Positions 1-7,852 of a DNA stretch of 12,912 bases are shown here, piece by piece. The stretch lies in the NCBI GenBank assembly GCA_026419705.1, contig JANZYY010000079.1, forward strand, positions 1 to 12,912, given 5' to 3'. The notes under the pieces were generated by a model. The model had not been told where the DNA came from and made no database searches. It worked only from the letters and a program-made list of their open reading frames with translations. Positions within the stretch are counted from its first letter, which is position 1. Each line of letters begins with the position of its first letter. The position numbers and the translations under genes are program-made. The stretch is from Fischerella sp. (GTDB lineage: Bacteria; Cyanobacteriota; Cyanobacteriia; Cyanobacteriales; Nostocaceae).

Positions 1-668
1 GTGATAATGGTGCTGGTAAAAGTACTCTCATTAAACTTTTGTGCCGTTTTTATGACCCTGAATCGGGAAGCATTGAACTAGATGGCATTGATGTGCGTAA
101 CTTCGCTGTCAAAGAATTTCGCAGATTAATTACTGTTTTGTTCCAATCTCCAATTCACTACCATACCAGTGCTGGAGAAAATATTGCTCTGGGTGATATC
201 TCCGCAGAATTCAATCAAGCAGAGATTGAAGCGGCTGCAAAAGCCTCGGGTATCCACGATAAAATTATGCGCTTACCCTGGGGTTATCAGAGCATGTTAG
301 GTAAGTTGTTTCCAGAAGGAACCGATTTAAGTGGCGGTCAATGGCAGCGTTTGGCACTAGCGCGAGCATTTTTTAGACGCGCCCAAATCGTGATTTTAGA
401 TGAACCAACTAGCGCTATGGACCCTTGGGCCGAATACGATTGGTTAGAACGTTTCCGTAGTTTAGCCAGAGGTCGTATGGCAATTGTGATTACCCATCGT
501 TTCACCTTGGCAATGCAAGCAGACATTATTCATGTAATGCGTGATGGTCAGATTGTCGAATCTGGTAGCCACGACCAATTGCTAGCTTTGGATGGTCTGT
601 ATGCCCAATCTTGGAAAGCCCAAATGGAATCTAGTGCAAGCCCAGCAATGGAGAGTGGAATTGTTTAG
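1..668 (+). CDS. ABC exporter, ATP-binding domain (5'-truncated)
   Basis: This is the C-terminal 221 residues of an ABC transporter ATPase; the open frame enters from the left edge (first full codon at nt 3), so the real start and any fused membrane domain lie outside. The Walker A end DNGAGKST is the first thing visible, then the Q-loop glutamine in VLFQSP (nt 144), the signature LSGGQ (nt 327-341), Walker B IVILDEPTSAMDP (nt 387 on) and the H-loop histidine in ITHR (nt 495). All key ATPase residues are therefore present and the domain should hydrolyse ATP. The pattern is that of an ABC-B type exporter, normally an N-terminal six-helix permease fused to this domain in the inner membrane. The DPWAEYDWLERF stretch after the D-loop resembles exporters I recall from lasso-peptide clusters; that is inference from memory. 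A polysaccharide or lipid exporter is the alternative. The substrate cannot be read from this half. Confidence 0.9.
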   Translation, partial: DNGAGKSTLIKLLCRFYDPESGSIELDGIDVRNFAVKEFRRLITVLFQSPIHYHTSAGENIALGDISAEFNQAEIEAAAKASGIHDKIMRLPWGYQSMLGKLFPEGTDLSGGQWQRLALARAFFRRAQIVILDEPTSAMDPWAEYDWLERFRSLARGRMAIVITHRFTLAMQADIIHVMRDGQIVESGSHDQLLALDGLYAQSWKAQMESSASPAMESGIV

Positions 669-780
669 AGATTAGCTGGTTTTGGAAAAGAAATTAACAG
701 GTGTTTTGGTTGCGGAGTGTTACTTATACCAATTCCCAAGCGGCGACAGAGAATCATCTGTAAATAGAGAAATGGTATTA

Positions 781-786
781 GAGGTG
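781..786 (+). promoter_or_regulatory. Ribosome binding site deciding the methyltransferase start
   Basis: GAGGTG lies just upstream of the ATG at 793; the GAGG core leaves 8 nt before the start codon. It favours 793 over the in-frame ATG at 772 and TTG at 682, which have weaker upstream purine runs. Confidence 0.55.
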
Positions 787-792
787 TCAACC

Positions 793-1422
793 ATGCTTAA
801 ATATGAGGAAGTAAATTTACAACAGGCTGTTAGCGAACGTGACCCTTTTACAGAAGAACGCTATCGCCAGTTTTATCGCTTTTTTCCTGCTAATGCACGT
901 ACTGTCCTTGATATAGGATGCAATACTGGTAGAGGTGGTCAAGTTTTAAAAAGTCTTAATCAAAGCCTGCAAATTTCTGGACTCGATTGTGTGAAAGATC
1001 GGTTAGGACGCCTACCTAGCCAAGCCTATCAAGGAGGCATTCACGGATTATCAACAAATATTCCTTGTGGCGATCGCACTTTTGATGTGGTTGTCGCCGG
1101 AGAATTTATTGAACATTTATATCCAATCGATGTTGACAAAACTCTAGCAGAGGTATTTAGAGTTTTGAAGGTTGGCGGTAGATTTTTGCTCACAACTCCC
1201 AATCCTCTAGATATCAAGAAAAAAATTCGCGGTGAAAGCGTTTTGGATGATGAAAGTCATGTTTCTCAGCATTTTCATGACGCCTTGAAATCGAAGCTCA
1301 AGATGATAGGCTTTTCCCGTATAAAAATTTATGGCAGTGGTAAGGTTTCACGATATCTTGGCTACCATTTTCCCTTATTGCATATTTACGGTAGCTACTT
1401 GGCAATGGGAGATAAAAAATAA
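793..1422 (+). CDS. Class I SAM-dependent methyltransferase
   Basis: The predicted protein has 209 residues with a Rossmann methyltransferase core. Motif I is VLDIGCNTGRGG (about residues 38-49), binding S-adenosylmethionine; an acidic residue follows in GLDC (about 65); DVVVAGEFIEHL (about 98-109) is the post-II strand, and LKVGGRFLLTTPNP (about 125-138) is motif III of the Methyltransf_11/23 type. I chose the ATG at 793 because GAGGTG at 781-786 gives a well-spaced ribosome site and the conserved-looking protein begins there; an in-frame ATG at 772 and a TTG at 682 are possible, but the extra residues look non-conserved. It lies 124 bp after the exporter gene and 101 bp before the nucleotidyltransferase gene on the same strand. 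The methyl acceptor, which could be a sugar, a lipid or a peptide, cannot be told from the sequence. Family assignment is secure; role is not. Confidence 0.85.
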   Translation: MLKYEEVNLQQAVSERDPFTEERYRQFYRFFPANARTVLDIGCNTGRGGQVLKSLNQSLQISGLDCVKDRLGRLPSQAYQGGIHGLSTNIPCGDRTFDVVVAGEFIEHLYPIDVDKTLAEVFRVLKVGGRFLLTTPNPLDIKKKIRGESVLDDESHVSQHFHDALKSKLKMIGFSRIKIYGSGKVSRYLGYHFPLLHIYGSYLAMGDKK

Positions 1423-1523
1423 GGCTTTGCTGAAGATAGAGTCTGTTGAAGAATTAAAAATATTATCCTTGCACACACCCACCATAGATAAAACACACTT
1501 AAGTAATACAGCTAATTATCGAA

Positions 1524-2645
1524 ATGCCAACTCTAGCACAACCTCAAAACAAAATTTTAGGCATTGATGTTCGTCCGGAAATACAGCTGATTCTGTGTTG
1601 TGCGCGTACCGAAATAGATGAAGCCGATGCACAACTAATTAAAACTTTAATTCAACAAGAAAACATAGACTGGCAAGCTGTAATCAGTTATGCATATAAA
1701 AACGGGTTAATGCCGCTTTTGTATACAAACCTGAATGCGATCGCACAAGAGTTGATTCCCAAAGATGCTCTCAATCAACTCCGAAATCTTTTCTACGCAA
1801 ATGCTCAACGCAGTTTGCAATTAGCTGGAGAACTTGTCAAAATTTTAGGTTGGTTACAAGAGCAAGGAATCGTAGCAGTTCCATATAAGGGACCAGTATT
1901 GGCTAACTCATTATATGGTAATGTCGCACTGCGGGAATTTTGCGATCTAGATATCATAGTCCAGCAGCAAGATGTTTTAAAGGTAAAAAAAGTGCTGCTT
2001 GCTCAAGGATATCGACCAAAGGTTGAAATGACTGAAGCAGAGGAAATCGCCTATCTGAAATCTAAAGGTGGACATACTTATGACTTTATAGACCCTGACA
2101 AAGGTATTTTAATAGAAGTCCACTGGCGAATTACACCAGAATACACATCGCCAATAGAACCCAAGCACTTTTGGAAAAACCTGAAGCCATATTCCTTTGC
2201 TGGTTTGACTGTACCTTATCTACCACTAGAAGATTGGCTGCTAATTCTATGCGTGCACGGATCTAGACATCGTTGGCAAAAACTCAGCTGGCCTTTCGAT
2301 CTCGCTCAACTCATCCGCATTACTCAGGAAATTAATTGGCAAAAACTCATCCAACAAGCGAATGAATTTGACTGTAAAAGAATGCTTTTTATCGGTCTTT
2401 TCTTAGCTTATCATTTTGCTGGAATAACCTTACCAGCGGATGTTTTAAAACAAATCGCAGCAGATTCAGAAGTAAATTCTCTAGGCTCACAGATATGTCA
2501 AGAGCTTTTGAGTAAAGACTATCCGCAAAAAAAAGTGATGGCCAGAACGGTCTACCAGATTAGAGTGAGAGAACGTTTGGAAAACAAATTTTTATATTTT
2601 CAATGTTTTCTGCGCTGGTTGTTGTTTACAAAAGATAAGAATTAA
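1524..2645 (+). CDS. Nucleotidyltransferase family protein (NTP_transf_5 type)
   Basis: This 373-residue protein matches the pattern of the uncharacterised nucleotidyltransferase family NTP_transf_5 (PF14907 from memory). Visible marks are the N-terminal RPEIQLILCCAR (about residues 17-28), the nucleotide-binding-like VPYKGPVLANSLYG (119-132), R137 followed by the metal-binding-type pair in CDLDI (D141, D143), EVHWRI (198-203), and a C-terminal helix pattern VHGSRHRWQKLSWPFDLAQL (244-263). Length is normal for the family. Members occur in polysaccharide islands and, with an HPr-kinase-like protein, in some lasso-peptide clusters, where one was reported to act with the kinase on the peptide tail; the present substrate is unknown. 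No good ribosome site precedes the ATG at 1524, but the conserved N-terminus supports it. The gene ends 2 bp from the oppositely directed polymerase gene. Confidence 0.85.
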   Translation: MPTLAQPQNKILGIDVRPEIQLILCCARTEIDEADAQLIKTLIQQENIDWQAVISYAYKNGLMPLLYTNLNAIAQELIPKDALNQLRNLFYANAQRSLQLAGELVKILGWLQEQGIVAVPYKGPVLANSLYGNVALREFCDLDIIVQQQDVLKVKKVLLAQGYRPKVEMTEAEEIAYLKSKGGHTYDFIDPDKGILIEVHWRITPEYTSPIEPKHFWKNLKPYSFAGLTVPYLPLEDWLLILCVHGSRHRWQKLSWPFDLAQLIRITQEINWQKLIQQANEFDCKRMLFIGLFLAYHFAGITLPADVLKQIAADSEVNSLGSQICQELLSKDYPQKKVMARTVYQIRVRERLENKFLYFQCFLRWLLFTKDKN

Positions 2646-2647
2646 CC

Positions 2648-4006
2648 TCAGTTGAGTTCTGGCAATTTGTGTAAATTTGGACTTAAGTGTAAGTTTTGAA
2701 GATGCGATCGCCGAATCTTCTGCTGTTCCATTTGGTATTCTTGCCATTGCAAACCAAGAATCGCAGCTACAGAGAGTACGTAACCTGGTTCTTCTGTTTG
2801 AGTAAAAATACATGCAAAAATAGGTATAGAAAGTAGAATCCATTTAGAAGCATCATTTATACAAAATCGCCTCCAGACAATGAAAAGGAGATACAGATAA
2901 CTAGCGACACCCAACAAACCCCAATCTCCCCAAATTCCCGCCCAGCCAAAAAATGGTGACCATAAGCGACTGCGCTCACCTATCCAGGTTGAGCGCACCT
3001 CATCCCAAACAGCCTGAGAAGCAGGATGGGTTGTAGCACCTAAAGGTTCTAACAGATCTGCGTAGTCTCTGAGCATCCATCCTCCTAATCTACCAACTGT
3101 GTGCCCTGGACCCAACCCCAGCAGGCGGTTTAAGGCCGATTTATAGAAAGAGGGAAAAATGGAAAATACTGAAAACTTTAGGTCAAAGCCATCTTGCCTT
3201 TGGCTTGGGTCTGAAAAACCTAGCAGACCTGGAGCAACAGTGTGGGCTGCCCAGTAAAGTATACCCAAAAAAACTATCAAAATTAATGCATATTGTATTA
3301 GCAAAGTAATACTTTTGCTATTTAGTTTTATTTTTGTTAACATTAGTATTGCTAAAGAAACTAAAAATATTATAAAGCTAGATTTAGCATCAGTAATAAA
3401 AAGATGAATAATAGCAGCTAAAACTACAGCAATTTTGATCCATAAATTAGTTTTTCTGCCATTGCTATTGAAGAAATAATAAATAGCAAAAATTACTGAT
3501 ACTCCAGAGGAAACATCACAACCAGCTCCTTGCCCGACAAACACTCCAGTAATGTAATCACCAGATGCGGGCATTCCTTCACCCCAGCGTAAAATAAACT
3601 TCTGGACATAGGCAAATAAAAGATTAATAAAAGCAAAACTTAGTAACGAATAACGAAGTGTTGTTAAACTCTTTTCCGAGGGAGTAACGCTAATAATTGC
3701 TAACAGAAATATCAGCCATTCAGCACGCAGTAAATAATCTATAAATATGTTGATTATTCCAGCTTTATTAAGCATCGCACTAGCGATGACAACTGCCAAC
3801 ATAATCATTAGGCCTGCCAGCAAATCCAAGACTGCATAAACTCGAATTTTAGTGCGAGTTTGTACAACCATATATACAGCAACAGCAGGAATGAGAATAA
3901 AATGTGCAAAATTAATCAAAGAAGGGATACCAACTGATGTCAACACTCGCACAAAAAAAGCGCTGGCAAAAGCTAGCAATAAGAGAAAGGAATTTTTAAT
4001 CAACAT
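2648..4006 (-). CDS. O-antigen polymerase/ligase-like membrane protein
   Basis: This 452-residue protein is very hydrophobic, with about 11-12 likely membrane helices (for example residues 4-22, 29-49, 56-78, 115-138, 187-206, 208-225, 234-255, 352-378 and 387-402). A long polar loop at about 256-350 carries LLGLGPGHTVG (295-305). This layout, many helices with one large periplasmic loop near the C-terminus, is that of Wzy polymerases and WaaL-type ligases (Wzy_C/O-antigen ligase family). The expected role is joining lipid-linked repeat units at the periplasmic face of the inner membrane, which fits its place at the end of a run of six glycosyltransferase genes. The ATG at 4006 has no clear ribosome site, and the same frame stays open and hydrophobic for 29 more codons upstream without a normal start, so the N-terminus may be longer or damaged. 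Ligase rather than polymerase activity cannot be excluded. Confidence 0.82.
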   Translation of the reverse strand: MLIKNSFLLLLAFASAFFVRVLTSVGIPSLINFAHFILIPAVAVYMVVQTRTKIRVYAVLDLLAGLMIMLAVVIASAMLNKAGIINIFIDYLLRAEWLIFLLAIISVTPSEKSLTTLRYSLLSFAFINLLFAYVQKFILRWGEGMPASGDYITGVFVGQGAGCDVSSGVSVIFAIYYFFNSNGRKTNLWIKIAVVLAAIIHLFITDAKSSFIIFLVSLAILMLTKIKLNSKSITLLIQYALILIVFLGILYWAAHTVAPGLLGFSDPSQRQDGFDLKFSVFSIFPSFYKSALNRLLGLGPGHTVGRLGGWMLRDYADLLEPLGATTHPASQAVWDEVRSTWIGERSRLWSPFFGWAGIWGDWGLLGVASYLYLLFIVWRRFCINDASKWILLSIPIFACIFTQTEEPGYVLSVAAILGLQWQEYQMEQQKIRRSHLQNLHLSPNLHKLPELN

Positions 4007-4077
4007 AACCGCGATCGCGACAAATAGATTAAGTAAGCCGGCACAAATAAATTTAACTAGTAGAGGTCGTAATTTAT

Positions 4078-4098
4078 CATCATTTGTCCTTTGTCATT
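4078..4098 (-). repeat. Degenerate heptad tandem repeat (about three units)
   Basis: Read on the minus strand the units are AATGACA, AAGGACA and AATGATG, three heptads differing at one or two positions. Units of this kind (AATGACA/AAGGACA) are familiar short tandem repeats between genes in Nostoc-type cyanobacteria, from memory. It lies between the glycosyltransferase stop at 4148 and the polymerase start at 4006. It supplies two tandem ATG codons (4083-4081, 4080-4078) preceded by AAGGA, but their frame stops after eight codons. Confidence 0.6.
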
Positions 4099-4147
4099 GG
4101 TAAGGGTTTCCGTAATTTTATTTAACATAGTGATTTTAACTACTTAC

Positions 4148-5311
4148 TTAATTGCTACGGGCCAATTCGTAAATTTCCATCAGCTTATAATAATTATGTT
4201 TAGCTGTATACTTTGTTTCGTATTCACTTCGTGCTTCTTGACGCATCTGGCTCAATTCTTTAGGATGGGCTAAGAGCCATTCAACTTTTGCTGCTAAATC
4301 TTTTGGATTGCCCGGTATAAATTTCAGTCCAGTGCGTTGGTGGTCTACAAGTTCAGCAATTGCACCAATATCTGCGGCTATTACAGGTGTTCCTTTCGCG
4401 AAGGCTTCCACAGCTACTCGACCAAAGGTTTCATACCAGTTGGAGGGAAAGATTAAAAACATCGCTTCACCCATCAAGTTATAAACCTCTGACATGGGTT
4501 TGCGACCAAGCCATTCGATGTGAGGCATTTTCTTAGTATCCTCAGCCAATTGCTCAGCCAAAGGACCATCGCCGATAATTTTTAAAGGCAGCTTGATTTG
4601 TAAGTGCTTCCAAGCTGCAACTAAAGTATCTAAACCCTTTTCCACAGAGAGTCGCCCTACGAATAAAGCATAGCCTCCTTTTCCTTGTCCCGGTTTGGGA
4701 TCGGGGTGAACGAAGTTTGATTTCACAACAATTTTGTTCGCTGGAAAACCCCCGACAATAAACTTCTGACGGGCAAACTCGGTCAAGGTAATATAAATAT
4801 CTACCATTTTTGTCCAGGTGCGGAGGGTGCGGTGTACCATGAGCATACTTGCAACTGCGGCGCTGGCAATTCGATTTTCACGGTAACAACCATGTACTAC
4901 ACCGGGTAGAGGTACGAATTTACCCAGACAGTCTTCACAAATATTGCCATCTCGAAAAAACAGGGCGTTGGGACAAAGCAAACGGTAGTTTCGCAGTGTC
5001 TGAACTATAGGTACTCCCTCATCCTTGGCTGCGTAGTAAACAGAAGGGGAGATTAACGGAAAAAAATTCTGTACGTGTACTATGTCGTGAGTTTGTTTTC
5101 TGAGCCTTTGTTTAATAATTTGATGAGCTTCTTGCGACCAAATTGTCCGGGATGCAAGAGCTAATGAATTCATCGTGGCAATGCGGTCATTGCTTTCTTC
5201 GTAGACTTCCACCTCATGCCCCATTTCTCGCAGTAAACCTTCCTCGGCTTGGCGGGACTCGTCCTCACCACCGCGAATTTGATAGCGGTTATGTACGCTG
5301 AGAATACGCAT
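4148..5311 (-). CDS. Glycosyltransferase family 4, cysteine-bearing subtype
   Basis: This 387-residue protein has the two Rossmann domains of a GT-B glycosyltransferase. The N-terminal acceptor domain opens with MRILSVHNRYQIRGGEDE, including the glycine turn (13-15). The donor domain carries LFVGRLSVEKGLD (216-228), KIIGDGP (244-250) and the retaining GT4 EX7E pair in ETFGRVAVE (E294, E302). The expected reaction is transfer of a sugar from a nucleotide-sugar to a lipid-linked glycan at the cytoplasmic side of the membrane, with retention of anomeric configuration. A cysteine set, C113, C125, C128 and C142, lies in the acceptor domain around LLCPNALFFRDGNICEDC and could bind a metal or stabilise a fold. 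The ATG at 5311 has only weak ribosome-site candidates. It sits between the polymerase gene and another GT4 gene, 104 bp after the latter. Donor and acceptor are unknown. Confidence 0.88.
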   Translation of the reverse strand: MRILSVHNRYQIRGGEDESRQAEEGLLREMGHEVEVYEESNDRIATMNSLALASRTIWSQEAHQIIKQRLRKQTHDIVHVQNFFPLISPSVYYAAKDEGVPIVQTLRNYRLLCPNALFFRDGNICEDCLGKFVPLPGVVHGCYRENRIASAAVASMLMVHRTLRTWTKMVDIYITLTEFARQKFIVGGFPANKIVVKSNFVHPDPKPGQGKGGYALFVGRLSVEKGLDTLVAAWKHLQIKLPLKIIGDGPLAEQLAEDTKKMPHIEWLGRKPMSEVYNLMGEAMFLIFPSNWYETFGRVAVEAFAKGTPVIAADIGAIAELVDHQRTGLKFIPGNPKDLAAKVEWLLAHPKELSQMRQEARSEYETKYTAKHNYYKLMEIYELARSN

Positions 5312-5415
5312 TCCCGTGAAAATCCTTAAATAAAGTAAAAGTATTCAATAAATATATATTCAGGGATTACGCTTATATATCTGGAAAGTAAACACCTGCG
5401 ATCGCATTTCAAAGT

Positions 5416-6732
5416 CTAAATTTTTCTGTTAAGTAGATGCATCTCATGTCCTGCCAATGGCGGTTGTTGATTTTTGGCGAGGATTTCTTGATACACTTGG
5501 GCAATATACTGACCTTTGGCTTCCCAGTTATACAGTTCGCTAACTCGCTTGTGTCCTGCTTGTCCCATGTGCGATCGCCGATCGGGATTTTCAGCAAGCT
5601 GAGCCATTGCTGTGGCTAAATCCCTTACTGCCTGTTCGGGATTGTGAGCCTTGATTTTATAACCAGTCTGTTCAGTTACCTGAATTCCAGGCCCACCCAA
5701 ATCCAGACAAAGCACTGGCAAACCCGCTGCCATTGCCTCCATACATACTAAACCGCCAGATTCATGTAAGCTAGGATGCACCAGCGCTAAACATCCTGCC
5801 AATTTTTCTAAGACTTGTTCTCGTGGCAAATTTCCCCAAAACTTGACCTGATGAGCAATTCCCAACTGCTCAGTTAGGGTTTTTAGTCGGTTTAATTCCG
5901 GACCATCGCCAACAATCCAATACTCGGCACGATCGGGTAGGTTAGCTTGGGCAAAAGCACGCAACCCCAGGTCAAATCCTTTCCAATGTAAAAGTCTGCC
6001 AATGCTGATAAATCGGATGGTAGAGTTACTGCAACTAGGCAATAGCTGTGCCAAATGAGTGAGTTCTGCTGCGGATAAAGCTATCTGGTTACATACCTGA
6101 ATGTTTTTTGCACCTAGTTGACGTAAGCGCATTGCCGTATCTTCAGTTGTCCCCCAAGCCAAGATGCTACGTTTGGCAGTGAGCCGTAAAAATGGGTCTT
6201 GTTCGCCCAGAGTACGAGCTAAATCTCGCAGGATTTCATAAACTTTGCCTCGCAGACTAAAATTTCCCCAAAATGCCTTGGGTGCAGACTCTCCTCCACC
6301 AACGGGTCCCCAAATAAATGGCACTGGTAAAAGTGAGAGAAAACTAGGTGACCAATATTTGACGTAAGTTACATGATGTACGAGGTCAAAGTTGACTTCT
6401 TGGTGCAGTTTACGAGCAGCAAAATAAGCGATAATTTGCCAGAGATAGTAATGAATTTGTACTCCTTTGCCTTTATAGTTCCACCATCTTGCCCAGGAGG
6501 GTAGGTCGCAGTGAACAACGTGCAGTCCAGAAATAGGATTTTTTGCTAGTTCGGCTTCTATAAATGGGCGATTGTCTGCACGGGTAAGTGCCCATACATC
6601 ACAGTATTTAACCAGTTGCTTTATCATGTTCCAACCAACCCCAGGTTCAGAACCCATTCCAGGTCTGCAAGCGTAGGCAGAAATAAGAACCTTTGGGCGC
6701 TGAGCATTCTTGGTGGGTTGGGCTGAAATCAT
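5416..6732 (-). CDS. Glycosyltransferase family 4
   Basis: This 438-residue protein is a GT-B fold GT4 enzyme. Near the N-terminus is GSEPGVGWNM (27-36), the loop seen in a GT4 subgroup that begins with a short lead and VLISAYACRPGMGSEPG. IWGPVGGGE (140-148) is a second mark of this subgroup. The donor domain shows ISIGRLLHWKGFD (242-254), WIVGDGPEL (272-280) and the EX7E pair in ESGGLVCME (E324, E332). It should add one sugar, with retention, during repeat-unit assembly at the cytoplasmic face. The ATG at 6732 is supported by TGAGGA 8 nt upstream, which overlaps the TGA stop of the preceding gene, so translation of the two genes is probably coupled. The C-terminal tail after about 420 is polar and variable. 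The exact sugar is unknown. Confidence 0.9.
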   Translation of the reverse strand: MISAQPTKNAQRPKVLISAYACRPGMGSEPGVGWNMIKQLVKYCDVWALTRADNRPFIEAELAKNPISGLHVVHCDLPSWARWWNYKGKGVQIHYYLWQIIAYFAARKLHQEVNFDLVHHVTYVKYWSPSFLSLLPVPFIWGPVGGGESAPKAFWGNFSLRGKVYEILRDLARTLGEQDPFLRLTAKRSILAWGTTEDTAMRLRQLGAKNIQVCNQIALSAAELTHLAQLLPSCSNSTIRFISIGRLLHWKGFDLGLRAFAQANLPDRAEYWIVGDGPELNRLKTLTEQLGIAHQVKFWGNLPREQVLEKLAGCLALVHPSLHESGGLVCMEAMAAGLPVLCLDLGGPGIQVTEQTGYKIKAHNPEQAVRDLATAMAQLAENPDRRSHMGQAGHKRVSELYNWEAKGQYIAQVYQEILAKNQQPPLAGHEMHLLNRKI

Positions 6733-6739
6733 ACAAATT

Positions 6740-6745
6740 TCCTCA
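6740..6745 (-). promoter_or_regulatory. Ribosome site overlapping the upstream stop codon
   Basis: On the minus strand TGAGGA combines the TGA stop of the gene at 6743-7852 with a Shine-Dalgarno core for the ATG at 6732, the GAGG leaving 8 nt before the start. This arrangement is typical of translational coupling between two glycosyltransferases acting in the same pathway. Confidence 0.65.
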
Positions 6746-7852
6746 TAAAGTTTCGTAGATAGAAGCTACCTGTTCCGCTGTTTTCTCCCAAGTAAAGGAC
6801 TTTGCTCTGGTCAGTCCTTTGTCAATTAATTGCTGACGAAAATCAGGGTCACTGTTGAGGTGGATGACGGCTTCTGCGATCGCTTCTACATCTGTTGGTT
6901 GCACCAAGATAGCAGCATCACCTGCAACTTCTGGTAGAGAAGTGGTATTCGAGGTGATTACTGGTGTTCCGCAAGCCATTGCTTCTAAAATTGTGATGCC
7001 AAAACCTTCGTACAATGAAGGTGACACTAAAATATCAGCAGCATTGTAGATTTGCACTAAGGTAGCATTATCTGGTTTACCTAGATAGGTGATATTATTT
7101 TCTAACTTGTGAGTATGAATAAATTTTTTTTGCTCGCTATTAAAGTCTGCACCTGTTTTAAACAGATGCACAGATACATCTTTAGCTTTGAGTACAGCCA
7201 AAACTCGTAAAATAGTAAAAATATTTTTGCGGGGTTGATTGGAGCCAACGTTAAGCAGACAAATTGTCTGTGGTGAAATTTGATGTTGCTGGCGAAAAGC
7301 TTGAATTTCTGTGGCTGACAGAGGACAAAAACTAGAATCAACTGCATTGGGAGCCACTGTTAAACGTTCTGATTCCAATCCCAAAATTTGTCTGACATCT
7401 TTGGCGGTATGTGCAGAGACGGTAATAATGTGGTTTGCCAGGCGTATCCCTTTAACTGCAAATTTCCAGAAGGCTGTACTAAAGAAGCTTAGACGAGAGC
7501 CATCCTGAATATTTTCAGGTTGTAGGAAGTTAATTAAATCGTGGCACGTCACAACAATGGGTTTACCTGTGCTTTTCAGCCAGTAAATGATGTGACCATC
7601 ACTATGATCGATGATGTGAAATATATCTGCCTTTTGCTGTTTGATAATAGCAGGGTAATGCCAGTAGCGTTCGTAGTATTTATGTATTCCTTTGAACCAG
7701 GAACTTTTGTTGCCAAGAGAGTAGGGATTAGGAGTTAATTCAACAATTTCCCAATTTGGACGGACGGTTTTGAGTCCGCTTACCAAGCCATCAGCATAAA
7801 CATCCATGCTGAAAGATGCTCCTGGCAACCTGCGTACAATTGCCACGCGCAT
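6743..7852 (-). CDS. Glycosyltransferase family 4
   Basis: This 369-residue protein has the typical size and order of a GT4 enzyme. The N-terminal domain contains a DIFHIIDHSDG stretch (76-86) and VVTCHDLI (100-107), the strand and loop where many GT4 proteins carry a histidine facing the acceptor. The donor domain has LNVGSNQPRKN (200-210), ITYLGKPD (254-261) and the EX7E pair in EGFGITILE (E282, E290), followed by AMACGTPVITSN. It should be a retaining sugar transferase acting on the lipid-linked repeat unit in the cytoplasm. The ATG at 7852 has AGGAG 10 nt upstream (7863-7867). The gene overlaps by its stop codon the ribosome site of the next gene, and lies 123 bp after the zinc-ribbon methyltransferase gene. 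The pattern resembles mannosyl- or rhamnosyltransferases, but the sugar cannot be named with confidence. Confidence 0.9.
   Translation of the reverse strand: MRVAIVRRLPGASFSMDVYADGLVSGLKTVRPNWEIVELTPNPYSLGNKSSWFKGIHKYYERYWHYPAIIKQQKADIFHIIDHSDGHIIYWLKSTGKPIVVTCHDLINFLQPENIQDGSRLSFFSTAFWKFAVKGIRLANHIITVSAHTAKDVRQILGLESERLTVAPNAVDSSFCPLSATEIQAFRQQHQISPQTICLLNVGSNQPRKNIFTILRVLAVLKAKDVSVHLFKTGADFNSEQKKFIHTHKLENNITYLGKPDNATLVQIYNAADILVSPSLYEGFGITILEAMACGTPVITSNTTSLPEVAGDAAILVQPTDVEAIAEAVIHLNSDPDFRQQLIDKGLTRAKSFTWEKTAEQVASIYETL

Noticed and set aside
720..740. ACTTATACCAATTCCC as a possible dispersed repeat fragment
   Set aside because: Only one copy is seen in the window, so a repeat cannot be supported here.
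1331..1567. A 78-residue plus-strand open frame bridging the methyltransferase and nucleotidyltransferase genes
   Set aside because: It overlaps both real genes in another frame and its protein has no family pattern.
2592..2843. An 83-residue minus-strand open frame across the convergent gene ends
   Set aside because: It is a second frame of the polymerase gene end and has no supporting motif.
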